Positions 1-4,896 of a stretch of 5,166 bases of DNA are shown piece after piece; the stretch's first letter is position 1; each line of letters begins with the position of its first letter. This DNA is from Campylobacterales bacterium (GTDB lineage Bacteria > Campylobacterota > Campylobacteria > Campylobacterales > Arcobacteraceae), in the NCBI GenBank assembly GCA_019752775.1, contig JAIELU010000215.1:1-5166 (forward strand). The letters are read 5' to 3'. Both the position numbers and the translations under genes were made by a program. Below the pieces are notes generated by a model. The model did no database searches and had not been told where the DNA came from. It saw only the letters and a program-made list of their open reading frames with translations.

Positions 1-236
1 GGGTAACCTAAGGGATAGTGCAACAGAGAATAGACAGCCGATTTTTCGGTGATGGTGAAACGGTGGGGTAAGAGCCTACCAGACTTTTGAGTAATCTTAA
101 GTGCTTTGTAAACCCAACCTGCAGCAAGAAGACTAGGTATTTACTTCACATTTTTGGTCTTCGCAAGACTACTAAAGTAATTTAGTAGCTAGATAAATTA
201 TTGTCTTAAAAACAAAACGCGGCTTATTGGTTTACC
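1..236 (+). ncRNA. rnpB: RNase P RNA, 3' part (5' end outside window)
   Basis: Catalytic RNA of ribonuclease P, which removes the 5' leader of pre-tRNAs. Several conserved blocks appear in the order found in the E. coli RNA: GTGCAACAGAGA (18-29); GGTGAAACGG followed by GGTAAGAG in a P13-like hairpin (62-67 with 75-80); GTAAACCCAACCTGCAGCAAG (P11/J11 side); CTAGAT; and the closing AAAACGCGGCTTAT near 216-227. A P15-like stem pairs 128-133 with 157-162. Its loop carries GGT at 136-138, the element that in this family pairs with the tRNA CCA end. A P18-like stem pairs 169-176 with 181-188 and is capped by the GNRA tetraloop GTAA (177-180). A short P12-like hairpin lies at 38-49. Roughly the first third of the gene is missing at the window edge. 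The 3' end near 236 is estimated by alignment from memory and may be off by a few bases. Confidence 0.95.
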
Positions 237-237
237 T

Positions 238-269
238 AATAAAAAAGAAGTATTTACTTCTTTTTTATT
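238..269. terminator. Perfect bidirectional intrinsic terminator
   Basis: A 15-bp perfect inverted repeat (238-252 with 255-269) with a nominal 2-nt centre, giving a practical loop of about four bases. The arms are A-rich then T-rich, so the hairpin is followed by a T-tract on both strands. On the + strand it ends rnpB. On the minus strand it lies 7 nt beyond the stop codon of the gene at 276-761. It therefore serves two converging transcripts. The stem is AT-rich with only two G-C pairs, so its strength depends on the U-tract. Confidence 0.85.
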
Positions 270-275
270 TTAAAA

Positions 276-761
276 TCATCCATGTAATACTTTTTCTTTT
301 TTCAACTCTTTATAAACAATCATAAATCTTCTCAAGTATTCATCACTATGGCTAGATTTTTCAAATCCTGAGTTGTAATTTATAATCATTTTTTTCATAT
401 TATTTCTTGTGTATTTTTTCCAATAAATTAATTCATTTAATGCAAGAATTGAGCTAAGATTTTTATTTTTATTTATTTCATTACAAAATTTACTTTTATC
501 TCCATTACTTCCAACTCTTTTCATGGCTATTTTTGTATTAATTTGATGTATTCCACAAATATAGTTATTGTTTGATTCATATTTTCCTAATCTTGTCTCA
601 ATTATTCCAATTGCAGCAAGTTCAAGTCCTAAACCATGTGGTTCTCCAATTTTTATAAGTTTTTCTGTTAGTTTTGTTTCATTTTCGGTAAGTTCATTGT
701 AGTTAAAATCCCAACTAAATAAACTTACACAAATGATACTTATTAATATTAATATTTTCAT
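276..761 (-). CDS. Small exported lysozyme-like (SLT-type transglycosylase-like) protein
   Basis: A 161-residue protein with an N-terminal signal sequence (Lys2, hydrophobic residues 3-16), so probably periplasmic. The rest resembles a minimal soluble lytic transglycosylase fold. There is a helix with a candidate catalytic glutamate, E55, in IIETRLGKY. GIHQIN at 70-75 stands where the family usually has GLMQI, and YNSG at 129-132 where it usually has YNAG. C69 and C93 could form a disulfide. By family knowledge the activity would be cleavage of peptidoglycan glycan strands, perhaps to make room for an envelope machine. The domain is about as short as the fold allows and has no LysM or other wall-binding module. 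The start ATG follows an AAAGAGA ribosome-binding site by 3-4 nt. A weak TATAAA at 785-790 could be its -10, but no -35 is evident. The gene converges on rnpB and shares its terminator. Domain assignment is by motif only and catalysis is unproven. Confidence 0.65.
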   Translation of the reverse strand: MKILILISIICVSLFSWDFNYNELTENETKLTEKLIKIGEPHGLGLELAAIGIIETRLGKYESNNNYICGIHQINTKIAMKRVGSNGDKSKFCNEINKNKNLSSILALNELIYWKKYTRNNMKKMIINYNSGFEKSSHSDEYLRRFMIVYKELKKEKVLHG

Positions 762-841
762 TATTCTCTTTTTAATTTAAATTTTTTATATTATTTCAAT
801 AAATTGTATTTTTTTTGTGTAATGATTTTTATATGTAAGTT

Positions 842-871
842 GGCTTATTGCTATTACAATAAGCCTTTTTT
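842..871 (+). terminator. Terminator-like hairpin with T6 tract only on the + strand
   Basis: A perfect 9-bp stem (842-850 with 857-865, arm GGCTTATTG) closes a 6-nt loop and is followed directly by six T residues at 866-871. This is the form of an intrinsic terminator reading rightward. The flanking genes are both on the minus strand. For them the hairpin comes just after the stop codon at 873 but is preceded by A residues and followed by AACTTACA, so no U-tract is made. It may still act as a 3' barrier for the ATP-grasp mRNA, or it may end an unseen short + strand RNA. Confidence 0.6.
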
Positions 872-872
872 A

Positions 873-2048
873 TTATTTTATGATGTGACCCACGAATTTT
901 GACATATTATTTAATATTTTTCCACCACGTCTGAATCCTAATCCACAAGCTTCATAGGCAAAAAATACTCCAGCTTGATAATAGTTTCCATTTGAATCTC
1001 TTGGGAATTCTACATATTCTTGATATATCGCTTTATGACCTTCATAAATCCCATCAGTTTGTTCATCAATACTTCCATCACTATTTATAATTTTAGTATT
1101 AGCACCTTCTCTTCCGAAACATCTTTTTTCTACATATTTTCCTAGTAAAGGTTCAAAAGAAGTTTCTAAAAGTAGGGGATGATTTGGATATAAATCCCAT
1201 AAAATTTTCATAAAACCTTTTGATTGGAACATCAAAGTATATGCAGGATTAAAAATAATTGCTTTTTTTTCTTTTATAATTTCAGTTAAAGTAAGAGCTA
1301 GTTCACTTTCTTCAATGGCAATATTTTCCCAAGGAATTAGTTTAAACCAAAATTCAAAAAGTTCATCATCTTTAAAAATCCCATCATCACTAAATTGAAC
1401 ATTTTCTATAAATTCAAAATCTGTATTAAATCCAGCTTCCGAGGCAATATGTTCTAAAAGTTTTGTAGTATTTATATCTTCACTTGAAGTTGAAATTGAT
1501 GAAAATAATATTTTCCAACCAAGATTAGAATAATATTCTTCAAACTTTTCAATATCATCATCAAGGGTAATAATTCTTTTAAAGTTATCTTTTAATGCTT
1601 CATAAAGATTATTAAATTGACTAGCTTCATCTAAACCATTTGCTTTTAACATTGCCCATTGAATAATAGCTGTTTCAAAAAGTGAAGTTGGTGTATCAGC
1701 ATTAAATTCGATTAATTTTATAGGTTTTCCATCTATCCCACCTGCTAAATCAAATCTTGAATATAAATGCCAATGAACATCATTTTCCCAAGATTCTTTT
1801 ATGATTTCTACCAGATTAAAAGGAATATTTATTTCATGAAATAAATCATTATCAATAACATATTGTCCAGCTTGGGCAAACATTTCATATAATTCATTAC
1901 AAGCTTCATAATAAGCATTTGCTTCATTTTCATTTATTACAACAATTTCATCACTAACATAAGATGAATTGTCACTATCTGTGTGCCATACAAAACCAAT
2001 TGACTCTAAATATGTATCGTCTAATGGTTTTAATTTTTCTAATTTCAT
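873..2048 (-). CDS. ATP-grasp ligase, glutathionylspermidine synthase family (YgiC/YjfC-like)
   Basis: A 391-residue protein matching the C-terminal synthetase half of glutathionylspermidine synthase, and close in length to the stand-alone E. coli paralogues YgiC and YjfC. It lacks the N-terminal CHAP amidase of the bifunctional enzyme. Visible motifs are YSRFD (96-100) and IEFNADTP (113-120), which in this family hold the Mg/ATP- and substrate-binding Arg, Asp, Glu and Asn; FNPAY (266-270), then K277 in the ATP-grasp core; and GREGANT (312-318) with lysines at 304 and 308. The C-terminal EACGLGFRR (366-374) is typical of the family's end. The chemistry expected is ATP-dependent amide bond formation through an acyl-phosphate. 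The true substrates are unknown, and glutathionylspermidine itself is doubtful in this lineage. It is cytoplasmic, as no signal sequence is seen. It follows the UPF0323-type lipoprotein gene by 3 nt, the same order I recall at Cj0371/Cj0372 in Campylobacter jejuni, so it is co-transcribed with it. The ATG is preceded by GGGAG. Confidence 0.9.
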   Translation of the reverse strand: MKLEKLKPLDDTYLESIGFVWHTDSDNSSYVSDEIVVINENEANAYYEACNELYEMFAQAGQYVIDNDLFHEINIPFNLVEIIKESWENDVHWHLYSRFDLAGGIDGKPIKLIEFNADTPTSLFETAIIQWAMLKANGLDEASQFNNLYEALKDNFKRIITLDDDIEKFEEYYSNLGWKILFSSISTSSEDINTTKLLEHIASEAGFNTDFEFIENVQFSDDGIFKDDELFEFWFKLIPWENIAIEESELALTLTEIIKEKKAIIFNPAYTLMFQSKGFMKILWDLYPNHPLLLETSFEPLLGKYVEKRCFGREGANTKIINSDGSIDEQTDGIYEGHKAIYQEYVEFPRDSNGNYYQAGVFFAYEACGLGFRRGGKILNNMSKFVGHIIK

Positions 2049-2051
2049 AAT

Positions 2052-2735
2052 TTAACTCCCAAAACTTGAAGATGACGAAGATGGTGTAGATTTAGTCGCA
2101 TTTGAGGTTGAAGCAGGAGTTGAACTATTCCCACCAAAATAACCACTTTTTTTAGCACCTGAATTATTAGCTCCAGTTGTTGCTGGAGTTTTTGAAAATG
2201 AACTTTGTGATTTACTATATGTTTGAGGTGATTTGTATTGAGTTTGTCTTTGATTTTGGAAATTTTGATTATTAAATAGTTTATTTCCAATCCAAGAACC
2301 AATCATTGCACCTGCAATTGAAGATAATAAAACTCCACCAAGACCCATTCCACCACTACTTACTTCTGCATTTGGATTTGTAAGAGGTGAAGTTCCTGCA
2401 TCAATTTTTAATTCTTCATCTTTTACTAGTTTATCTATTTCTGGTTGAGATAATATTTTCTCACTACCATCTGGTTTTCGTAAAACAATAGTTGTTTTAG
2501 CTGCTGGAAATTCGTCTGCAATTTTGTATTTACCATCCACTGATTCTTCAATAATTACAAAAGCGCCTTCTTTTTGACTTGCATTTGTAAAAGCATCACT
2601 TTGTGCTTTATTTTGTTGTTGATTTTTATCATTTGAACTATCACCACATCCAACAAGTCCTACAATAAGAAGTGAACCTAATCCTCCAACCATTGCATAA
2701 TTTGATATTTTTTTAATATGATTTCTTTTTTTCAA
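2052..2735 (-). CDS. UPF0323-family lipoprotein
   Basis: A 227-residue lipoprotein. A basic N-terminus (KKRNHIKK) is followed by a hydrophobic segment (14-29) and the lipobox LVGC, giving lipidated Cys30. Gly at +2 does not signal inner-membrane retention by the E. coli rule, so outer-membrane placement is possible. After a Gln/Asn-rich linker comes a conserved domain (about 56-112), then a glycine-zipper-like hydrophobic stretch (128-151, GxxxG-type repeats) that could insert in or lie against a membrane. The tail (160-227) is Ser/Thr/Gly/Asn-rich and ends in a serine run and FGS. The N-terminus, the ISNYAMVGG block, IGNKLFNN and YKSPQ match the UPF0323 lipoproteins of Helicobacter and Campylobacter (Cj0371 type) as I remember them. 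The start is TTG, 9 nt after AAAGGA. No in-frame ATG lies between the preceding stop and this codon, and starting at Met15 would destroy the signal sequence. Function is unknown; the adjacent ATP-grasp gene implies a shared job. Confidence 0.9.
   Translation of the reverse strand: MKKRNHIKKISNYAMVGGLGSLLIVGLVGCGDSSNDKNQQQNKAQSDAFTNASQKEGAFVIIEESVDGKYKIADEFPAAKTTIVLRKPDGSEKILSQPEIDKLVKDEELKIDAGTSPLTNPNAEVSSGGMGLGGVLLSSIAGAMIGSWIGNKLFNNQNFQNQRQTQYKSPQTYSKSQSSFSKTPATTGANNSGAKKSGYFGGNSSTPASTSNATKSTPSSSSSSFGS
2056..2060 (-). promoter_or_regulatory. Ribosome-binding site of the ATP-grasp gene inside the lipoprotein's last codons
   Basis: GGGAG on the minus strand lies 7 nt before the ATG at 2048. 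It is formed by the last two sense codons of the upstream lipoprotein gene (GGG AGT, Gly226-Ser227). Ribosomes finishing the lipoprotein therefore stop on top of the next gene's binding site, which suggests translational coupling and supports this start. Confidence 0.8.
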
Positions 2736-2795
2736 AATTAATAATCCTTTCTTTTTTTTTTAAATTTTTATAATATCTATTTTAGGAATTAACTT

Positions 2796-2824
2796 ATTAT
2801 ATCAAATAGATTAAAAATAATCAA
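2796..2824 (-). promoter_or_regulatory. Promoter of the lipoprotein/ATP-grasp operon
   Basis: On the minus strand TTGATT (2819-2824) and a perfect TATAAT (2796-2801) are separated by 17 bp, and TGA directly before the -10 gives an extended -10 (TGn). Predicted initiation is near 2789, leaving a leader of about 53 nt before the TTG start. The -35 element overlaps the stop codon (2821-2823) of the small Cys-containing gene upstream. Initiation there could compete with read-through from it. Confidence 0.7.
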
Positions 2825-2994
2825 AAATTTAAATCTTTTTCATCTTTGAGTTCAGGATAACACACAAGAGTTTTCTCTTTTGTAATTCTTTTGCATTTAT
2901 TACAAATAAAGATTTGATTTTGTGTCAATTCTTCATTTTGAGGTAAAATAATATAGTTTTTCTTAGTTCCACAGAGTTTTATTATTTTTTTCAT
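2821..2994 (-). CDS. Small Cys-containing protein, possible zinc-binding, 57 aa
   Basis: A short reading frame of 57 codons plus TGA. Its ATG is preceded by a strong ribosome-binding site, AAAGAGG at 3001-3007, at 6-nt spacing, and by a TATAAT box at 3030-3035. The protein starts MKKIIKLCG, has a CNKC motif (C31-C34) and ends DEKDLNF. Four cysteines (8, 31, 34, 45) could bind zinc in a ribbon-like arrangement, with CNKC as one knuckle; the spacing of C8 and C45 is not a standard signature. There is no signal peptide or membrane segment, so it is probably cytosolic. I do not recognise a family. It sits between aroE and the lipoprotein gene on the same strand, and its stop codon lies within the lipoprotein promoter. 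The reading frame, strong ribosome-binding site and promoter together make a real gene likely, but no homology evidence is available here. Confidence 0.7.
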   Translation of the reverse strand: MKKIIKLCGTKKNYIILPQNEELTQNQIFICNKCKRITKEKTLVCYPELKDEKDLNF

Positions 2995-3029
2995 TTTAAA
3001 CCTCTTTAGTATTAAGTATTTATATTAAA

Positions 3030-3035
3030 ATTATA
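3030..3035 (-). promoter_or_regulatory. -10 box upstream of the 57-aa gene
   Basis: A perfect TATAAT on the minus strand lies 35 nt before the ATG at 2994, predicting initiation near 3023 and a leader of about 28 nt. No good -35 hexamer is seen at 16-18 bp. That is common in Campylobacterota, where AT-rich upstream DNA replaces it. The aroE stop at 3074 is close upstream, so read-through could also supply transcription. Confidence 0.5.
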
Positions 3036-3073
3036 GTTTAATTCTTAATAAAAGAACGATAAAAAGAAGAAAA

Positions 3074-3877
3074 TTATTCTACTTTTAATCCCTTTCTCAT
3101 AGCTTCCACCAAGTCTTCATTGGCTTTTGTATTTGTAAAGTATTCAAAAGCTAAAACGCCTTGATATAAAAGCATATCTTCGCCGTCTTTTATCTCACAG
3201 TTATTCTCTTTTGCTAAGGCTAAAAAAGGTGTTATTTTCCCATACACACAATCAAAAGCAAATTTTGCAGTTTTTAGTATTGGTTCAAGTATTTCTTTTG
3301 GTGCTGGTAAATATTCATCTTTTAGTCCAGCACTTGTTGAATTTACTACTAAATCATAAATTTCAGGTTTGAAATTTTCCCATGAAAAACATGGAATTTG
3401 ATGTTGTTTAAAAAAGTCAAGTTTTCCTTGACTTCTATTTAATACAGTTACATTTATATTTTTTGATTTTAAAGCAAGGGCGATTGCTTTTGCTGTTCCC
3501 CCAGCTCCTAAAAGTAAGACATTTTTAATAAATCCAAAACTCTCAATAGCCTTTAAAAATCCAGGTGCATCTGTATTATAAGCAATTATTTTACCATTTT
3601 CATTTATGTAAGTATTTACAGCTTTTATCTCTTTTGCCAAACCTCTTACTTCATCGGCATTTATAAAAGCATCTTCTTTGTGTGGAACTGTGATATTTGC
3701 TCCCAAATAATTATTTTTTAAAAAACTATTTTTTATATCATTTCCATTTTCTAAATGATGTTTTTCATAAATTCCATCAAATCCAATATATTTTAATCCA
3801 GCATTTTGCATTTGTGGAGATTTTGAATGTTCAACTGGATTTCCAAAGATTACAAATTTATTTTTTATATTAGACAT
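3074..3877 (-). CDS. aroE: Shikimate dehydrogenase (NADP-dependent)
   Basis: Reduces 3-dehydroshikimate to shikimate with NADPH in the shikimate pathway to chorismate and aromatic amino acids; cytosolic. The 267 residues fit the family's usual length of about 270. The substrate half shows GNPVEHSKSP (12-21), with Ser18 and Ser20 for the shikimate carboxylate, and NITVPHK (61-67), with catalytic Lys67. AVNT (86-89) follows, and then YNTDAPGF (100-107) with Asp103 of the Lys/Asp catalytic pair. The cofactor half has the glycine-rich loop GAGGTA (124-129) and NRS (147-149), where the Arg is expected to contact the NADP 2'-phosphate. NSTSAGL (179-185) and GEDMLLYQG (232-240), with Gln239, close the active site. 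All key residues are intact. The start ATG is preceded by AAGGA at 5-6 nt. It is last in a tight group after the methyltransferase and DUF3144 genes, the latter ending 18 nt upstream. No clear terminator follows it. Confidence 0.97.
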   Translation of the reverse strand: MSNIKNKFVIFGNPVEHSKSPQMQNAGLKYIGFDGIYEKHHLENGNDIKNSFLKNNYLGANITVPHKEDAFINADEVRGLAKEIKAVNTYINENGKIIAYNTDAPGFLKAIESFGFIKNVLLLGAGGTAKAIALALKSKNINVTVLNRSQGKLDFFKQHQIPCFSWENFKPEIYDLVVNSTSAGLKDEYLPAPKEILEPILKTAKFAFDCVYGKITPFLALAKENNCEIKDGEDMLLYQGVLAFEYFTNTKANEDLVEAMRKGLKVE

Positions 3878-3895
3878 TTGTTTCCTTAATTAAGA

Positions 3896-4177
3896 TTATT
3901 TTTCTGAGAAATCAAAATTTGCTATGTGATTGTCTAAATGTTCTTCTAATGCTAATTTATATTCATTCATAAAATATTCTACTATATTGTCTTTTTCAGC
4001 TTTCATATCTTTTGCTGATTCAAAAGAAGATGCAGACATCCACGCACTAAATCTTGCTGAACCATACATAAATGATGCACTTATCTCCCCTTGTGTTAGG
4101 TTTTGATTTAATTGTTCGTTTGCAAGGGCAATAAAAGCATCTGCTCTTTTTAAAAATCCAGTATTATTTTCTTTCAT
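3896..4177 (-). CDS. DUF3144 family protein
   Basis: A 93-residue acidic, helical, soluble protein with no signal sequence or membrane segment. It matches the DUF3144 pattern as I recall it: ADAFIALANEQ (12-22), then MYGSARFSAW (37-46) with the following SASS, then an amphipathic region with EYFMNEYKLALEEHLDNHI (67-85) and the closing ANF. Function of the family is not known to me. The ATG lies 8-9 nt after AAAGGA. The gene is 36 nt downstream of the methyltransferase and 18 nt upstream of aroE, and so is probably co-transcribed with both. The gap to aroE contains only the aroE ribosome-binding site. Conserved alanine/aromatic faces suggest a helical oligomer, but this is inference. Confidence 0.8.
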   Translation of the reverse strand: MKENNTGFLKRADAFIALANEQLNQNLTQGEISASFMYGSARFSAWMSASSFESAKDMKAEKDNIVEYFMNEYKLALEEHLDNHIANFDFSEK

Positions 4178-4213
4178 TTTTATATCCTTTATATTTTTAA
4201 TATCTATATTATT

Positions 4214-4828
4214 TTATGCAATAGCTTTTGCGATTAGCTGAAATATAGGGTATTGGCTATTGTTTCTATCATCTGTATAAACTATTTTGTATTCAATTAC
4301 TTCAAAATTGTTATTTTCAATAATCTTACAAAGTTCATCTTTATCATATCCAAAATGCTCAACTCCATCATTTTTATGTTCACTATGAAATGTTCCATCT
4401 TCGCTTACAAGGTCATTTATACACAAATATCCACCATCTTTTAATGCACTTTTTGCTTTTTTTACAAACATATTTGTATCTTTTATATGATGAAGTGTCA
4501 TTGAAATTGCTATTAAATCAAACTCTTTTTTTGGTAAATCTTCTTTATTTATATCGTGTTTGATTGCACTTATATTTGTAAAATTTAGCTCTTTTGCTTT
4601 TTCATTAAACTTTTCAACCATTCCACTTGAATAATCCATTCCAAGAACTGTATTTGTTTCATTACTAAGTCCAAAACCTATAAGTCCTGTTCCACAGCCA
4701 TAATCTAAGATTTTAAAATCAGGTTTTAAATCTACTATTTCTTTTATATTATCAACGCTTGATTTTGCTATTTGTACTCTTGAAGTCTTAGCTTCCCAGT
4801 CATGTGCTATGTTATCGAATCTATTCAT
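4214..4828 (-). CDS. Class I SAM-dependent methyltransferase (UbiE/Methyltransf_11-like)
   Basis: A Rossmann-fold methyltransferase of 204 residues from the preferred start (MNRFDNIAHDWE). Residues are numbered from that start. Motif I is LDYGCGTGLIG (41-51). The acidic residue at the end of strand 2, expected to hold the SAM ribose, is D65 in GMDYS. HD (91-92) corresponds to motif II. FDLIAISMTLHHI (103-115) is the strand-4 motif with the His-His typical of UbiE-like enzymes. No membrane segment is present. The substrate cannot be read from sequence; small molecules or quinone-like compounds are possible, protein or RNA less so. An upstream in-frame ATG at 4850-4852 would add eight residues but has no ribosome-binding site and lies only about 8 nt from the predicted transcription start. 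The ATG at 4826-4828 is 5 nt after AAGGA and matches the usual MNRFD N-terminus. It is first in the group with the DUF3144 gene and aroE, and is divergent from the pgeF-like gene. Confidence 0.88.
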   Translation of the reverse strand: MNRFDNIAHDWEAKTSRVQIAKSSVDNIKEIVDLKPDFKILDYGCGTGLIGFGLSNETNTVLGMDYSSGMVEKFNEKAKELNFTNISAIKHDINKEDLPKKEFDLIAISMTLHHIKDTNMFVKKAKSALKDGGYLCINDLVSEDGTFHSEHKNDGVEHFGYDKDELCKIIENNNFEVIEYKIVYTDDRNNSQYPIFQLIAKAIA

Positions 4829-4833
4829 ACCCA

Positions 4834-4838
4834 TCCTT
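4834..4838 (-). promoter_or_regulatory. Ribosome-binding site deciding the methyltransferase start
   Basis: AAGGA on the minus strand is 5 nt upstream of the ATG at 4828. It lies inside the extended reading frame that begins at 4852, so it would be unused if that longer start were correct. No comparable site precedes 4852. Confidence 0.75.
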
Positions 4839-4866
4839 AACCAATAAATCATTAAAATTTTGCTAA

Positions 4867-4875
4867 ATTATATCA
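4867..4875 (-). promoter_or_regulatory. Extended -10 promoter of the methyltransferase-DUF3144-aroE group
   Basis: TGATATAAT on the minus strand is a perfect TATAAT (4867-4872) with the TGn extension. Predicted initiation is near 4860, giving a leader of about 32 nt to the ATG at 4828. The same 11-base string (ATTATATCAAA on the + strand) occurs in the lipoprotein promoter at 2796-2806. On the other strand TTATAT (4868-4873) is a possible weak -10 for the divergent gene at 4897, which would make this a shared element. Confidence 0.6.
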
Positions 4876-4896
4876 AAACCTAATAAAAGAGAAATT

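Noticed and set aside
221..850. The 9-mer GGCTTATTG is shared by the conserved 3' end of rnpB (221-229) and the hairpin arm at 842-850, suggesting pairing of an RNA with RNase P
   Set aside because: A single 9-base match within a few kilobases of AT-rich DNA is expected by chance, and in rnpB the segment is part of the conserved core structure and not free to pair.
822..902. A 26-codon + strand frame starting at ATG 822 and running through the terminator hairpin
   Set aside because: No ribosome-binding site precedes it, it reads through a terminator and into the antisense of the ATP-grasp gene, and the sequence has no recognisable feature.
2160..2240. Repetitive Ser/Thr/Asn-rich codons in the lipoprotein tail considered as a DNA repeat
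   Set aside because: The DNA does not show a regular repeat unit; it is compositional bias of the tail.
2045..2302. An 85-codon open frame on the minus strand overlapping the lipoprotein gene in another frame
   Set aside because: It lies wholly in or at the edge of the well-supported lipoprotein coding region, and its Leu/Gln/His-rich sequence is what frame-shifted reading of the Ser/Thr/Asn-rich tail gives. It has no family signature.
3036..3073. Possible terminator after aroE
   Set aside because: The region is T-rich on the minus strand, but I found only a 4-bp imperfect stem before the T-run, too weak to call.
3884..3895. TTAATTAA palindrome between the DUF3144 gene and aroE
   Set aside because: It is short, composed only of A and T, and lies next to the aroE ribosome-binding site; nothing suggests an operator.
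4253..4444. A 63-codon open frame on the + strand
   Set aside because: It is antisense to the methyltransferase gene, has a low-complexity Ile/Phe-rich sequence typical of the reverse of an AT-rich gene, and has no convincing ribosome-binding site.
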